From the NCBI GenBank assembly GCA_016748015.1, contig JAAOMT010000094.1, positions 252,520 through 316,519 of the forward strand: a stretch of DNA of 64,000 bases, read 5' to 3'. The notes beneath the pieces were generated by a model. The model did not search any database. It worked only from the letters and a program-made list of their open reading frames with translations, and was not told where the DNA came from. Of this stretch, positions 1-10,904 are shown piece by piece (positions within the stretch are counted from its first letter, which is position 1; every line of letters starts with the position of its first letter). The translations under genes were made by a program, and so were the position numbers. The stretch comes from Geosiphon pyriformis. Lineage: Eukaryota; Glomeromycota; Glomeromycetes; Archaeosporales; Geosiphonaceae.

Positions 1-1429
1 TAAGTTATTAGATCTGACATGACAATCTGTTTTTAAATAGCTTTATTTACTGCAGTAATGACAATTATGCATTTTTTGTTGTTATTGTTAATTTGCTAAT
101 AATAAATACAATTGATTTTGAAAATGATTGAAGTTTTTTTAATTGTTGTGACATTGTAAAAGATAATAAATAGCTTGATTGTTAACTAAATATCTTTTGA
201 TTAATGGCTTTGCCAAATTGCTTTAATTTGGTATTTAATTCAGATAATCTATTTATTACTAGATTTATGGCTTGAGTGTGGTTGGTTTCAAGTTTGGCTG
301 ATTCAAAATTTTTGGTATCTATTACTGTATCTTGGAGAGTATTTGGGTGTATTGGACATACTTGCTATAACAAGCTGTTGTGTAATCTACAAATAAATTA
401 AATCAAAATTTGTGGTGCTGTAAAGTAGTCAGTATTGATTGTTTAGATTTAGCACAAATTTCTGTGAAAACATTCTAAATAAGTAATAACTGCTTTGGTA
501 TTATCTTGTTTGATAATAATAAAGCTAGTTAACAAACAATTAATGCTGTTGTTATTGCTAAAATACTGTAAAAATGCAGTTTTAAATATGTCAAAATCTT
601 GGAGTTTGTTTATAAAATTCTGGTATCATAAATTGGCTGTATTTTGTAAGAAATAGGAAATAACTTAAAGAACTTTAATGTCATTTTATCTATTGGTTGC
701 AATAGCTTTTGCTATGTTGTTCAGCCATACTTGGGCATTGTTTTTTTCATTGGTAAATTTCTCAAGTTTTACAATTGGTATATAAATCATTGATGTTGTT
801 ATGGAAGAGCTTTTTTAGTATATTTTAATTGTTGATATTTTGTTTTAATTGCAATCAGTCTCTCATAAGTTCCTCAATTTTATGTATTGAATATTAATAA
901 TAATATACTGAAGGTTTTCTTTTGATGTTATGATATAAGTCTTCTTTTTAATTTTAGTTGTTTTTATATGTTGTGTACTCTTTTCCAGAAGCTAATCTGA
1001 AATCTATTTGCTGTCTGGGGTCTTCTCTGAGGCTATTTTTGCAATTGTTTGATGTGTTTCTCTAATCTAAAAACATGGAATGTTAATGGCTTTTTTGTAA
1101 TTTTTCTAAGTATATAATAAAGCTTTTTCAATTTAATTAGTAACTACGTAAATAATCTTAATCAGAAATTATTCTTTCAAAGAATTCAAAGATGGAATGA
1201 TAGTTTCATTCACTAGAGAGGATATGTAAATTCTATTGTTAATCTTATAATTGTAATATTAATTCAATTTATTATTTTTATTAATTTTTTTTGAATAAGA
1301 TTTTATTTAAATATTTGTTGTTTTGAGTTGAAGCTATTTGATTCTTTATTATTAAAAACTATTGTATATATATATAATTATTGTTTTACAAAATAATGTC
1401 TTGTAATATTCTATTTCTATTATTTTTAA

Positions 1430-1517
1430 ATAGTGCTTGCTGCTATTGTAAAATAGTGCTTGCTGCTTTTATATGATAGTGCTTGCTGCTATTGCATGGT
1501 AATGCTTGCTGTTATTT
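1430..1517. repeat. Four tandem copies of a ~23-bp unit (TAGTGCTTGCTGCTATTG-like)
   Basis: Four imperfect head-to-tail copies around a TAGTGCTTGCTGCT core. On the minus strand they fall in the Gln-rich linker of the decayed gag (GCAGCAAGCA triplets). Element A has a comparable short-period repeat in the same part of gag at about 50470-50620, so the array is probably an expansion of coding micro-repeats rather than a regulatory array. Confidence 0.7.
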
Positions 1518-2520
1518 GTAAATCATTTTTTTTTCTTTTTATAAATTGTTGCTGTGCTATTTTATGATTGGCTAATTTATATTATTTATAATTCCTATTA
1601 AATTCTTGAACTGTAACAATATAAGTAGTAATAATTATAGTAGTTGCTGTTAAATAATAATTGATACTACTGGCAATAAATTAATTGAAATAATTGGAGA
1701 TAAGTTTTTTGAAAGAATAGGAGCTGAGTTTGGATTGTTTGGGTTTGGCTGAATTTGAACAATCAGAGTTTAAACTTCTAAATTATTTGGAATTAGGTTT
1801 TGATTATTATTTTCTTAATTACTGTTTTTTTTTCTGATTTAGTGTTTTTTTAATGATTGGTAGATACAAAATTTGGTTAAGATAGCAGTAATTAAAGTTT
1901 TAATAATATTGTTGATCATAATTTAAATCTTTTAAAAAAATTGCTATAGATTCTTAATAGTTTGGTTTTTTTGATTATTTTAAAACAGTATTTTGGATAA
2001 TAGTGTTTTTGTTGTTAACATTAAAGTAGATCTAAATGATATGTGAATAATACTTTCTGGTGTATAATAATATAACAGATGAATAAATAAAATGATTTTT
2101 GGTTTCTTCCAAGTAAGTGGTTGTATTTTTCTTGGTATTTCTGCTGAAGTTTGAAATTTTTTTTTGTTTATAAAGATAATTGAAAATTTTTATTAGGTGT
2201 AATTTTTTTGATTTATCTTTGTAATTAGTGGGGCAAACAAATAATTTTGTGAAACATAGTGCTTTGAAATAATTCACTTTAAAAATTTTTGAAGACAGTT
2301 TTTAGATCTTCTTAGTTTCTTAAATAAAATTTAATTTTTTCATTAATATAAAAGTTAAAAGCTAATTTTGCTAGCCAATAATTACTTGTTAATCTGAAAT
2401 AAGTTTGGTAATATTGAAATAAGGATTTGGCAAATTCTAAATAGTTTGTTTCTGTTATTTTTAATTTTACTACTTTTTCAGATAATTGATATTAATACTG
2501 GTTTTTTGTTAGATTATATT

Positions 2521-2537
2521 TTACAAAGAGCACCAAA
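2521..2537 (-). other. Primer-binding site of the minus-strand A'-type element
   Basis: On the minus strand the bases directly after the LTR read TTTGGTGCTCTTTGTAA, a decayed form of the TGGTGCTCCCTGTGAGG found after the 5' LTRs of elements A and D. The matching tRNA was not identified. Confidence 0.7.
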
Positions 2538-3362
2538 TATTATAAGTGATTATTTAGGGTGTTGAAACAAATAACAAATTTGTAACTTGGTGCTCAATAG
2601 CTAGAAATATTGGTAATTTTTAAAAATTTAGGTTGAGTTTTTTGTATAATAAACAGAAATTTTATTGATAGTTTCTTCTGCAAATTTTTTTTTCAATATA
2701 GTGGCCAGTTTATTTTGACAGTTATACTTTTCTAATAAGCTATTCTTAAATTTTTTATCTTTGTTCTCAAGTTTTTTATCAGACTATTTTTGACATCAAA
2801 TACTCAGTACTTAATCTTTTTAATCAATTAGTAAACAACAAAAAAAATAAAACAAAAGAAAATAAGAAAATAAAATAAAAAATTAATATTTTGTTAATAG
2901 CTATTATTAAAAGTTATTGGTCTAGTATTGTTAAGTATTGGTTATTATTAATATAAAGTATTAATAGTATGAAATTGATTAATATTTTTTAAACAAATAA
3001 TGATAATATAGATTGTATAATAATAGATAAGTTTATTGATATTGGTATAATTTTATTTTAAGTTATAGAAAACTATTTTTTGAAGAAAAAAGTATTGTTG
3101 TTTTAAACTAATCTGAACTTTAAACTCTGAATTAACTTTTCTGCTTCTAATACTTTTGCTATATATACATAATTCTCATTATATGAGATCTTACACATTC
3201 TTGAACAATGTGTTATAATTTTCTGATAATGTGTTTATTATTAAGCAATATGTTATAATTTTCTAACATTGTGTTTACTTGCTAAGTACTATTTTTTTAT
3301 TAATCTATTTTTACTATCTGTTTTTTTTACTTCTTTCTTGTACTTTTTTATTATGAATAATA
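2538..3362 (-). repeat. 5' LTR (A' subfamily) of the left-edge minus-strand gypsy element
   Basis: In minus orientation it runs from a decayed TGTTA end (TATTATTCAT at 3362) to a decayed TAACA end at 2538, followed by the PBS. The U3 part carries repeated ACACATTGTT/TTATAACATATTG words; the R/U5 part (TATATATAGCAAAAG, then CTATTG..GATAC) matches the solo LTR at 15014-17197 and, more distantly, the LTRs of element A. About 825 bp, close to the 863 bp of A. The second LTR lies outside the window, so no target duplication can be checked. Confidence 0.8.
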
Positions 3363-3764
3363 GCAATTTAATTAAATTTATAAGATGAATTCAGTTATTA
3401 TTAAGGTGATTATTTCAAGTTCTTATGTTGTGTTGAATGACAACTTCAATAAAAATGGTGTAAAACATAGTATAAGCTTCAAAAAATGTTTCAATTTGGG
3501 TTTGTGTAATTTTTTGGTAAGTAACTCAGCTGTTAAAATTTTAACATAAAACAATTCAAGAGATGTAAAGAAAACTATTAACTATATTCTAGTCAGTAAA
3601 CATTTTATAATAACAATAGTTAGGTATAAGATTTATGATGTTTCTGATTTTTTTAATATTGATTATTTGGCTGTTGTAGTTTTAATTGGTTTGAATAGTT
3701 TTTTAGATGTACATTTGAACACAATCCACAAGCAAACTAATAAAGATTAATAGAAATTTGGCAT
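3363..3764 (+). pseudogene. LINE-1 fragment a: C-terminal part of the endonuclease domain of a non-LTR retrotransposon ORF2
   Basis: The plus-strand translation, with two or three internal stops, shows the end of an APE-type endonuclease: VVLNDNFNKNG (decayed DFNENG), a SFKKCFNLGL segment, NNSRDVKKTINYILVS (NSRGVEK..DFIFVS-like) and FFNIDYLAVVVLIGLNSFLD (decayed DTDH segment). This resembles a LINE family that is abundant in Rhizophagus-type genomes. The same stretch occurs in LINE-2 at about 27440-27780, in the same orientation. Reading continues without loss at 14011 beyond element B: KFG at the break, then IKDTDNSK. The endonuclease N-terminus is missing because of the insertion at 1-3362. 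Non-functional relic. Confidence 0.85.
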
Positions 3765-4839
3765 TGTTACCTGAGTAGAAAAACTGATTTAAAGTTATGA
3801 AAAAATGTGACCAAAACGTGACATAATACAGAATAGTGCACAATAACATTAGATAATACATTATAACATAGGATAATATGTTATAACACAGGATAACACA
3901 GAATAGCGCGCAATAACATAGAATAACGTGTTATAATGCAGGATAACACAGAATAACATGTAATAACATCAGATAACGTGTTATAACATAGGATAACTAA
4001 TGATAACGTAGAAAAATAAAGCAATAACAGAAATAATAAAGCAATAGCTAGCAATAGCAAAACAATTGAAAGCAATCCTGTAAAACCAAAAGAATATATA
4101 AAAGCAAGTAATTGTAGAAGTGAGAAAAAACAGACAGATAGATATGAACCTTTAAACAAGAATTAAATATCCATATCCCTTCATTATTTATTATTTTCCC
4201 TATTTTATCTTCTAAAATAAACCAATTATTAAAGAAATCAGAATCACAAATTCATGTTCTCGAACTTCATGGAATTTATGTGAATTAATCCTTGTCTCAT
4301 ACCTTTGTTCTAAGACAGATGCTCTTAGCATAACCACCTTGAACTATTAATGATTTGGACCAATCACTCTTGATCATGGCAATTGATAATACTAATTTAT
4401 CTTTTTTTTCTTTTTTTTTCTTTTTTTTTTTTTCTTTTTTTTTTTCTTTTTTTTGTAGAGCAACAACATAGTAAAATTGACTGTCTAAGAATAGACTTCA
4501 TGATAGTTTGGTAAAAGAGGGAAGCTCCCCCTAAGTTTTGGATATTAACATTATCTTGTTAGCTTACCAGAAGGGTGAAAAGACAATGCCAGACCCTAAT
4601 GACTGTGCTCGTTAGCTCAGAGAAGAAAGCTCACATTTACAGAAAACATTGCAATCAACGAAAAACAAACTCTGTGTCTTATAACCAAAGAACTCAATGG
4701 GTAAATTCACATCCAGGAATAGACCTTCAGAGACTGATAATCTAGACTAAGCCAATAGAATTACACAGAAGATACATTCCCAATAATTAAGAGCACTAAA
4801 CATTACCAGTTCCATTACCCACTAAGTTTACCCATAACA
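3765..4839 (+). repeat. 5' LTR of element B (1075 bp)
   Basis: Begins TGTTACCTGAG and ends CCCATAACA, followed directly by the PBS. U3 contains a dense array of 20-30-bp words built on GGATAAC and the palindrome ATAACRYGTTAT (3826-4015). A T-rich tract with scattered C follows at about 4398-4455. TATA-like ATATATAAAAGCAAG at about 4094 is a plausible promoter core. Nearly collinear with the 3' copy. Confidence 0.95.
3826..4015 (+). repeat. U3 short-repeat array of palindromic ATAACATGTTAT-type words (5' LTR of B)
   Basis: Iterations of GGATAACACAGAATA, RCAATAACAT and ATAACGTGTTATAA follow each other with near-regular spacing. The same array is in the 3' LTR (12957-13150) and, inverted, in element B2's LTR (59200-59390). 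A role as transcription-factor sites is an inference from its U3 position. The array also creates a spurious open antisense frame (see rejected items). Confidence 0.8.
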
Positions 4840-4841
4840 TT

Positions 4842-4857
4842 TGGTGCTCCCTGTAAG
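4842..4857 (+). other. Primer-binding site of element B
   Basis: TGGTGCTCCCTGTAAG begins two bases after the LTR end, and its TGG would pair with a tRNA CCA end. Families A and D have almost the same site, so these families probably use one primer tRNA, which I could not assign. Confidence 0.8.
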
Positions 4858-4919
4858 ATTATAAATCTACAGAGACAGAGCACTTCCAAAAATACACAAA
4901 AGTGGTGACTATTGGAACA

Positions 4920-6900
4920 ATGAGAAAAAACCACTTCTTGTACAGAAAAGCACTATTTCAATATTTTCGAAAAGACTTAGAAATACCAGCAAAAACCACT
5001 TATGCAGAAAGTAATTTTTGTAACTATATCAATGCAAAAATCAACTGCTTGTTAGACTGCACAACTGATACAAGAAGACTTGGAGAACAAATCCATCAAA
5101 GCTTATTAGGGTACTCAACAGCCATGACTACCCGAGAAATTGCTGAAACTCTGTACATAATTAATACAGACATTAAATATTACATGGCACAACAATTTCC
5201 TCAAGTACAACAACCAGTGGAATCTGACCCTGAGGAATATGAAAACGAATCCAACAACCCCATAACTGCTCAAGCCAAGTCCATGGTCAACAAGAAACCA
5301 AGGTTTCTCTTCCCAACAACTCTATCATACCATCAGACACCCCAAAGTAGAATTGTATTTAACCCACCCCCAGAAACCCAGTCAAAAACACCATGAACTC
5401 CTGGAAATCCACACCCTTGGAATCAACACAGTTGGACCAAATCACTAGGAGAATACAGATTGCTGTTTGGAAATCTTACTCCAGCAGCTGGTCAAACAGA
5501 AGGAAACCCGTCAACTTGGGAACAGCCACCAGCACAAAACCTAGCAGAATCAGTATTTCCCTTAACAGAAGAAACAGCTATCTTACAACCTATTGGTTCA
5601 AGTGACAAAGGAAAGCAACCATCATTAGCATCCAAAGAACACTTGAATACGCAGACACCAATCCCTTTAAACATAACCAGTAACACCCCACTTATTAACC
5701 GGATTATGGCTTACCGGGATATCGCTAAATTGGAAAAATTCTCTGGTGAAAAAGATAATGCATATTTCTGGATTGTGGATGCTGAGAAAGCAATTACTGC
5801 TAATGGTTGGAATGACAACTGCACAATTCAGGCACTGCTGTTCTTTCTGACTAAAACCACCAATTCATAGTACCAGAGCCTTGCAGAGAACCCTACCTCT
5901 TTTACAGAGTTTAAACTCGCATTTCTGCAATACTTTTGTGATCCCAATATATTAATTTGATTGCAGAATCAATTCAATATAATTAAACAAAAAGATCACG
6001 AAGCAGTAACTACTTATCTCGAATGATTCAATTAAATCTTTTGTCAAATATTAGCTATCGAAAGGGACTACTACACTATGGCACAAGTTCTTAATCAATT
6101 TATTAAAGAATTGTGGAGTAGTATTTTAAGATCCATAAAATCTTGCCATCTGACCAGTTTACAAGATGCCATTACTCTTACTTGTGATTTTGAGTCTGCA
6201 GAACAAAAAGCAAACCATACCCAAGCCATTAATTTAGCCATTAATGAAACCTCTGACATCGGTGCAAAAATAACCCAATTGAGTAAGAAACTAACTCAGA
6301 AAATTGAGGAATTCTTAGCCGGAACTACAGAAACTTACCAACCACTCCAACAGAAAGAAAATAACAACAACAACAGATACTCACAGCAACAGAACTGTCA
6401 GCAACAGCAACAATCTTGAAGATCTGATCCTTGCAACTGTTACTACTACCAGAAACCTGGACACATTGTCTGTGACTGCAAAAAGAAGATCATAAACCAA
6501 AATTAAGGAAACCCATACCAACAATCCTGATCTCAACAAAACATGATATCCCAATATTTTATATCTCAGAATCAACCGTCCCAATATGCACAACAAGTTC
6601 CATACACTCAACCACTGCCCCAGAATTATTATTAACCACCACCAATAACACAAACAATCCCTCACTATTAAACTTCCCCTTACAGCCCATTCAGATCTCA
6701 AGCTATAGACTATAATTAGGGATGGAGGAATCCCAACAACAATCAAGTGCAAACTAACAGTGGACTGTCTTGACCAATTCCTTGTGGTTCTGCCCAATCT
6801 TGACCAACACCAACTGGATACCCAAATCAAGCTTCCTATCTTGGTCTTCCATAAAACCAGGGTTTTGATAAATCTACACCTGTGGAAGAGGGGATGTAGA
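4920..6900 (+). pseudogene. Element B gag (capsid-nucleocapsid), broken
   Basis: The first ATG after the PBS is at 4920 (MRKNHFLYRKALFQYF). The same frame can be followed through stops at 5394 and 5868 and further ones before 6078, to about 6500. Recognisable blocks: the N-terminal helical domain (residues 1-100), a Pro/Gln-rich spacer, AYRDIAKLEKFSGE..NAYFWI (capsid core) near 5705-5790, MAQVLNQFIKELWSSIL at 6078, NHTQAINLAIN near 6210, a Gln/Asn-rich stretch near 6350-6415, and a zinc knuckle at about 6434-6480 reading CYYYQKPGHIVCDC. The second Cys of the CCHC motif has become Tyr (TGC to TAC). It would assemble the virus-like particle and bind element RNA. The downstream half (6500-6900) is Gln/Pro/Tyr-rich and too decayed to call. 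Confidence 0.85.
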
Positions 6901-7009
6901 ACAAATTTCCCAACCTTTCAAGCAAACAAAAAGCAATATCCCACCAGCCACTATTATCAAAAACACCATCTTAGCTGTCATATTTCTTTTTGACATCAAT
7001 AATTTGAAC

Positions 7010-7450
7010 ACCCATAGTCTTTTTAGTGGAGCAGCCATCAATCAGGATAAACCAATAATGGCCCTATATACCAATGCCAGAATCGGAAGAATAAACATTA
7101 AATTAATCCTGGATAGTGGATCAGCTGGTAACATAATCACAAAGCAGTTTATGGACCAACTAGGTCGCTGAGTAGACCATGCTGTTACTGCCCAGATTAT
7201 TACAGCAGATGGAAACACAAAAATCCTGATAAGAAAAATTGACAACTTCCCTTTCAAGATTAATAGAATCCAAATTTCTACCAAAGTACTCATCATAAAA
7301 GCTACTTAATATCAAGCTTTAATAGGAAATGATTGGTTGTCAAAAGCCAATGCTACTTTCAATTGGAACACCCAAGAACTTCAACTCATGTTCAATGGAC
7401 AGCATGCCCGAGTCCCAGCTACATGTAAACACTTTAAAACCCAACGTATT
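7010..7450 (+). pseudogene. Element B retropepsin (aspartic protease) domain
   Basis: Reads INIKLILDSGSAGNIITKQ; the catalytic LDSGSA is intact, unlike in A, C and D. Then follow MDQLGR, a TGA (CGA to TGA), VDHAVTAQIITADG, and ALIGNDWLSKANATFNW typical of the end of gypsy proteases. A TAA interrupts it near 7307. This domain normally cuts the Gag-Pol polyprotein inside the particle. Its frame continues into the Cys-rich and dUTPase domains (7601, 8168 and 8606 are all in the same frame), showing they belong to one polyprotein. Confidence 0.9.
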
Positions 7451-7649
7451 GAGGAACTCCTTATTAAATTCAAAGACACATCACTGCCACTAACCATTAA
7501 GACCTATCAGGTTTCATAGGTGGATGATTATTGAACTGAACTACCCCTACTACCAACCTGGGAAGAAAAAAGAAAAGGCAGAGCTGAAGAAGAACCCCAA
7601 TTGTCATTACTAGGATACATAACCTCGGACCAAAGAAACTTATTTTACC

Positions 7650-8320
7650 AACCCCCAAGACTAATATGTGTCAATTGTGAGAAAAAACTATTCACTATGG
7701 GCACATGTATTGGAGACAATGAAAAATGGCTCACTGTTACCAAATACTATTGCAAACTTTGTTTACTGGAAAGATTTGGATGACCAAAATGACAAAGCAA
7801 GTGGAACAACACACCATGTCTCGCATGTGGCAAAATTCTGCCAAATAAAAGACTCTAGAATGATGTGCTTGGCAGAGAAGGAACATGCGATGAGGCTTGT
7901 CAATACACCATATTAATCAACGATTGGGTATGAAAAGAAACTTCTATCGAGAATGCTTGGAAACAAGCATTCAACAGGCTGGACAGTTATCCACACAATA
8001 ACCACAAAATCTGGAGAATGGCAAGTGCCAAGACCAAAGACGCTATGCCTGAAAAAATACGAGAAATCAAGGACAATCCTTGGATGCCCAAATATAATGG
8101 ACCCAACTACCCCAAAAATGATTTCTTCACAGATAACCCAAATGTATTTCAGAACTGATATCAGAAATTGGCCCCAACTTGCAAAGAACAAGAGCAAAGG
8201 TTGGCTGATTTAAATACCAAACTGTGCAATCATTGTTTGATTCCCTGTTATTTCCAGTACTGTAACGTATGTAATCTCATGTTTAATCTGCCTCCAAGAA
8301 TACTGTTTCCAATCACCAAA
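7650..8320 (+). pseudogene. Element B Cys-rich module between protease and dUTPase
   Basis: Paired cysteines typical of zinc binding recur: ICVNCEKKL..GTC, YCKLCLLERFG, further Cys pairs around 7820-7905, and CNHCLIPCYFQYCNVCN near 8226-8275. The same order of Cys pairs is in element A (51842-52460) and partly in C (44810-44300). I do not recognise a named domain; zinc binding is inferred from CxxC pairs only. Several stops and frame changes interrupt it. Confidence 0.65.
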
Positions 8321-8485
8321 CTACCTGAACCCAAAGAAGAAGAGATATTGATTACCGAGGACATGTTGTTTCAAGATCCAACTGTGGATATTGAAACAGA
8401 ACAGTATCTTGCATATTCCGACCTATCCAAAGAACTAGAGCTAAAATGATACAGTGACAACAAAAAAAAAATCTGCTCCAAAAGA

Positions 8486-8880
8486 GCGCATGACACCAAT
8501 GCCAGTTTCAACCTATGATACACTAGACAATTACCTATTATTATAGCCTCACATTCTTTTGTAAAAATAGATCTTAAGATAGCGTTAAAAATTTCTACTA
8601 ATACAATGGTACAAGTTGCCTTTCGATCTAGTCTAGCCAAGAAAGGAATTGATGTAAAAGGAGGAATTATTGATGCCAGTTACATGGAAAACATTATCAT
8701 AATGCTACAGAACAATTTGAACAGACTCTACAAAATAGAATCACAAGAAAAGATTGCCCAAGCTATCTTCCTACCCTTAGTCAAAATACCCCAATTAACT
8801 CTGGTAACAACCCAAGAAAAGTTAGGCCTCACTGCCCAAGAAATCAATGGGTTTGGATCAAGTAGAAAAAGAAACGTACC
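8486..8880 (+). pseudogene. Element B dUTPase-like domain in pol
   Basis: Motifs of the trimeric dUTPase family appear in order. Motif 1 is HDTNASFNL (decayed DTDAGFDL, followed by a TGA). Motif 2 is FRSSLAKKGI. Motif 3 is GGIIDASYMENI with the catalytic Asp and Tyr. Motif 4 is EKIAQAIFLP. The start of motif 5 is NGFGSS, where the family has a Gly-Phe-Gly-Ser-Thr/Ser signature. About 130 residues, the usual length of a dUTPase core. It lies in the protease frame, between the Cys-rich module and RT. dUTPases hydrolyse dUTP and limit uracil in new cDNA; that role here is inferred. Elements A and C carry homologues; D does not. Confidence 0.85.
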
Positions 8881-9300
8881 AGTTAATTTTACAAAGGAAA
8901 ACAGTGACCAGGTAGAATTTATCTACATTAACATTATCATCTCTATTCCCCCATACCAACAATACATCTCCAAGGTAAATCAAAAGATCCAAGATTAAGC
9001 TCTGTTATTCAAAGCCAGTTCTGAAATCTGTTCCCTAGCCAATGTTGTTAATCTATACCTACCGGCCAAAGCCCATAAACACTTCAAAATCCCCATCTAC
9101 AACCCAATAGAAGATGTTATTGAAATCCCCAAAGGAACGCTTGTCGGTTCCATATCTGCAAATATTCAGAATTCTAAAAAACCCCAGTCCATTCCAGATT
9201 TTGCACAATTATTTTTATTCTGTAACATTACCTTACAAGTAGTGAAATTTGCCAAAAGAAAGTTACTTGTTCACATCAGAAGAGATCAATAAATTGAATT
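8881..9300 (+). pseudogene. Element B beta-rich linker between dUTPase and RT
   Basis: After the dUTPase the reading shows LYLPAKAHKHFKIPIYNP, then IEIPKGTLVGSI, then IPDFAQLF. The same segment is in A (53300-53505; LHIPAKSYSCIKIPIYNN, IPEGTTIRYL) and in C (about 43530-43380). It has the pattern of a small beta domain with a Pro-x-Gly turn, seen ahead of RT in other gypsy pols. Function unknown. Confidence 0.6.
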
Positions 9301-9419
9301 TAAGAAATTTAAGTACCCTGCAACAAATGCAACTCAAAGTCCTTCTAAATCAGTATGCCGATGTCTTTGCCAACGAAAATGAGTTTGAATGCACTGACAT
9401 CATGAAGCATTAGATTGAT

Positions 9420-10660
9420 ATGAGAGATGCTCGACTGATTAAGCAATGAGCTTATTGCATACTTCCATCTGGTGATAACCTAATTAAGCAAGAAGTGCAA
9501 TGGATGCTTAATAACGGCCTAATCAAAGAATTGTTAAGCTCTTGGTTCTCTCCAGTAGTCTTGGTTACTAAGAAAAATGGAAAAGTGCAATTCTGCATAG
9601 ATTATTGAAAACTAAATAGTGTCACATGAGGAGATAGTTATCCCACTCTTCTTATCCAGGAAATTCTGGACAATCTAAGGAAAAAAAAATGGTTTTTGTT
9701 ATTAAATTTAGCAAGTGGTTACTGGCAAGTTAAAATGGACCCCAAAGACAAAAAAAAAACAGTGTTTACCATTCGAAATGAAAACTTTGAGTTTAACGTA
9801 ATGCTTTTTGGACTTTGTAATGCTCCTGCCATATTTCAATGCCTGATGGATGTAGTATACAAAGAAATTTTTTGGAAATCAGTAGTAGTCTACTTAGACA
9901 ACACAAACGTATTCTCTGAAACATTCAATGATCATTTGTTCTACCTACAACAAGTCTTTGAATGCCTTTATAGTGCCAGATTGAAACTCAATTCTGAGAA
10001 GTGCTTCTTTAGAAAAACCGAGTTAAAATTCCTAGGACATGTAATTGGCAAAGACAGAGTTAAACCCGATCCAGATAAAGTACAAAAAGTCAAGAATTTT
10101 TCAGCCCCAATCAACCTCAGAAAAATACGAGAATTTCTAGAATTGACAGAATATTATTGTCAATTTGTCAAAGGTTTCTCAAACATCACAAAACCACTCC
10201 ATCAATTGTTGTCTAAATACGTACTGTACTTGTGGAAAGAAGATTAACAGAAAACATTTGACTATCTCAAGCAGCGATTAATCACATCCCCAATCCTTAT
10301 TTACCCAGATTTCACTAAATGATTCATTGTCACTATGGATGCCTCGAAAAATGCTTTAGGAGCAGTCTTATCACAGATAGGACCAAACAATAGAAAACAC
10401 CCAGTTGCCTACACTAGTCACAACACTAGCCCAGCAGAAAAGAATTACAGCACAACAGATCTGGAATGTCTCGCCATTTATTGGGCCATACAGACTTGGA
10501 AACATTACCTCAGTCAACCATTTGATCTATATACCAACCACAAAGGACTTATTTGGTTACTCAACAATTCACAACTAGAAGGAAAATATGTGAGATAGAG
10601 TACTTATCTGCAACAATTCCCATTCAAAGTCTATTACAAGAAAAGATTCAAGAACACCAA
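9420..10660 (+). pseudogene. Element B reverse transcriptase - RNase H
   Basis: RT motifs in order: SPVVLVTKKNGKVQFCIDY (9547 on), LLLNLASGYWQVKM (motif A, catalytic Asp changed to Asn), NVMLFGLCNAPAIFQ, and VVVYLDNTNVFS (motif C, YLDD changed to YLDN). The thumb contains KLNSEKCFF and FLGHVIGKD. RNase H follows with VTMDASKNALGAVLSQ (10330 on), YSTTDLECLAIYWAI and YTNHKGL. The third RNase H Asp of YTDH has also become Asn. Two of three RT catalytic Asp residues are lost, all by G-to-A change, so it cannot polymerise. Stops at 10245, 10320 and 10596 are also single-base changes. Confidence 0.95.
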
Positions 10661-10904
10661 TGCCGACAGTTTGTCGAGGATGCCACAAACCTAATTCCAG
10701 ACCCATGGACACATTCACTTATTAACGACTACATTAGTACCTATCGACACTACATTTCAAGGAGATATTATCTCAACAGGAACAAAGTATCATATGAAAA
10801 CAAGCCTGTAATTATTTTATTCAAGACAACCAACTATATCAATGAGAACACCAAAACCATTCCACTCCACAACAACTAATCAAGGACAGTAAAAAAGAAA
10901 CTAT

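Larger units (their letters stand above)
1..2537 (-). mobile_element. Degenerate gag region of a family A'-type Ty3/gypsy element (runs off left edge)
   Basis: Read on the minus strand this is the internal part of a gypsy element whose 5' LTR is 2538-3362. The stretch around 560-180 matches the central gag of element A (49870-50170): a read of the type AVITYLECFHRNL, then TAPQIL, then NHTQAINLVIN, in the same order. It is interrupted by many stops and small indels, so no complete gag survives. The largest open piece (2277-2032, 81 codons) lies in the N-terminal gag part and is probably only a remnant. Zinc knuckle, protease and later domains are not visible and would lie left of the window. 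The host sequence is LINE-1, which resumes at 3363. Element identity is well supported by LTR, PBS and gag similarity; exact gag limits are not. Confidence 0.8.

Noticed and set aside
3881-4159. 92-codon antisense open frame rich in Leu/Cys/Tyr, repeated at 13018-13296
   Set aside because: It lies antisense in both LTRs of element B and is produced by the short-period ATAAC repeats; the low-complexity product has no domain.
6381-6830. 149-codon minus-strand open frame
   Set aside because: Antisense to the Gln/Pro-rich gag of element B; Trp/Leu/Val-rich product mirrors CAA/CCA codons on the other strand.
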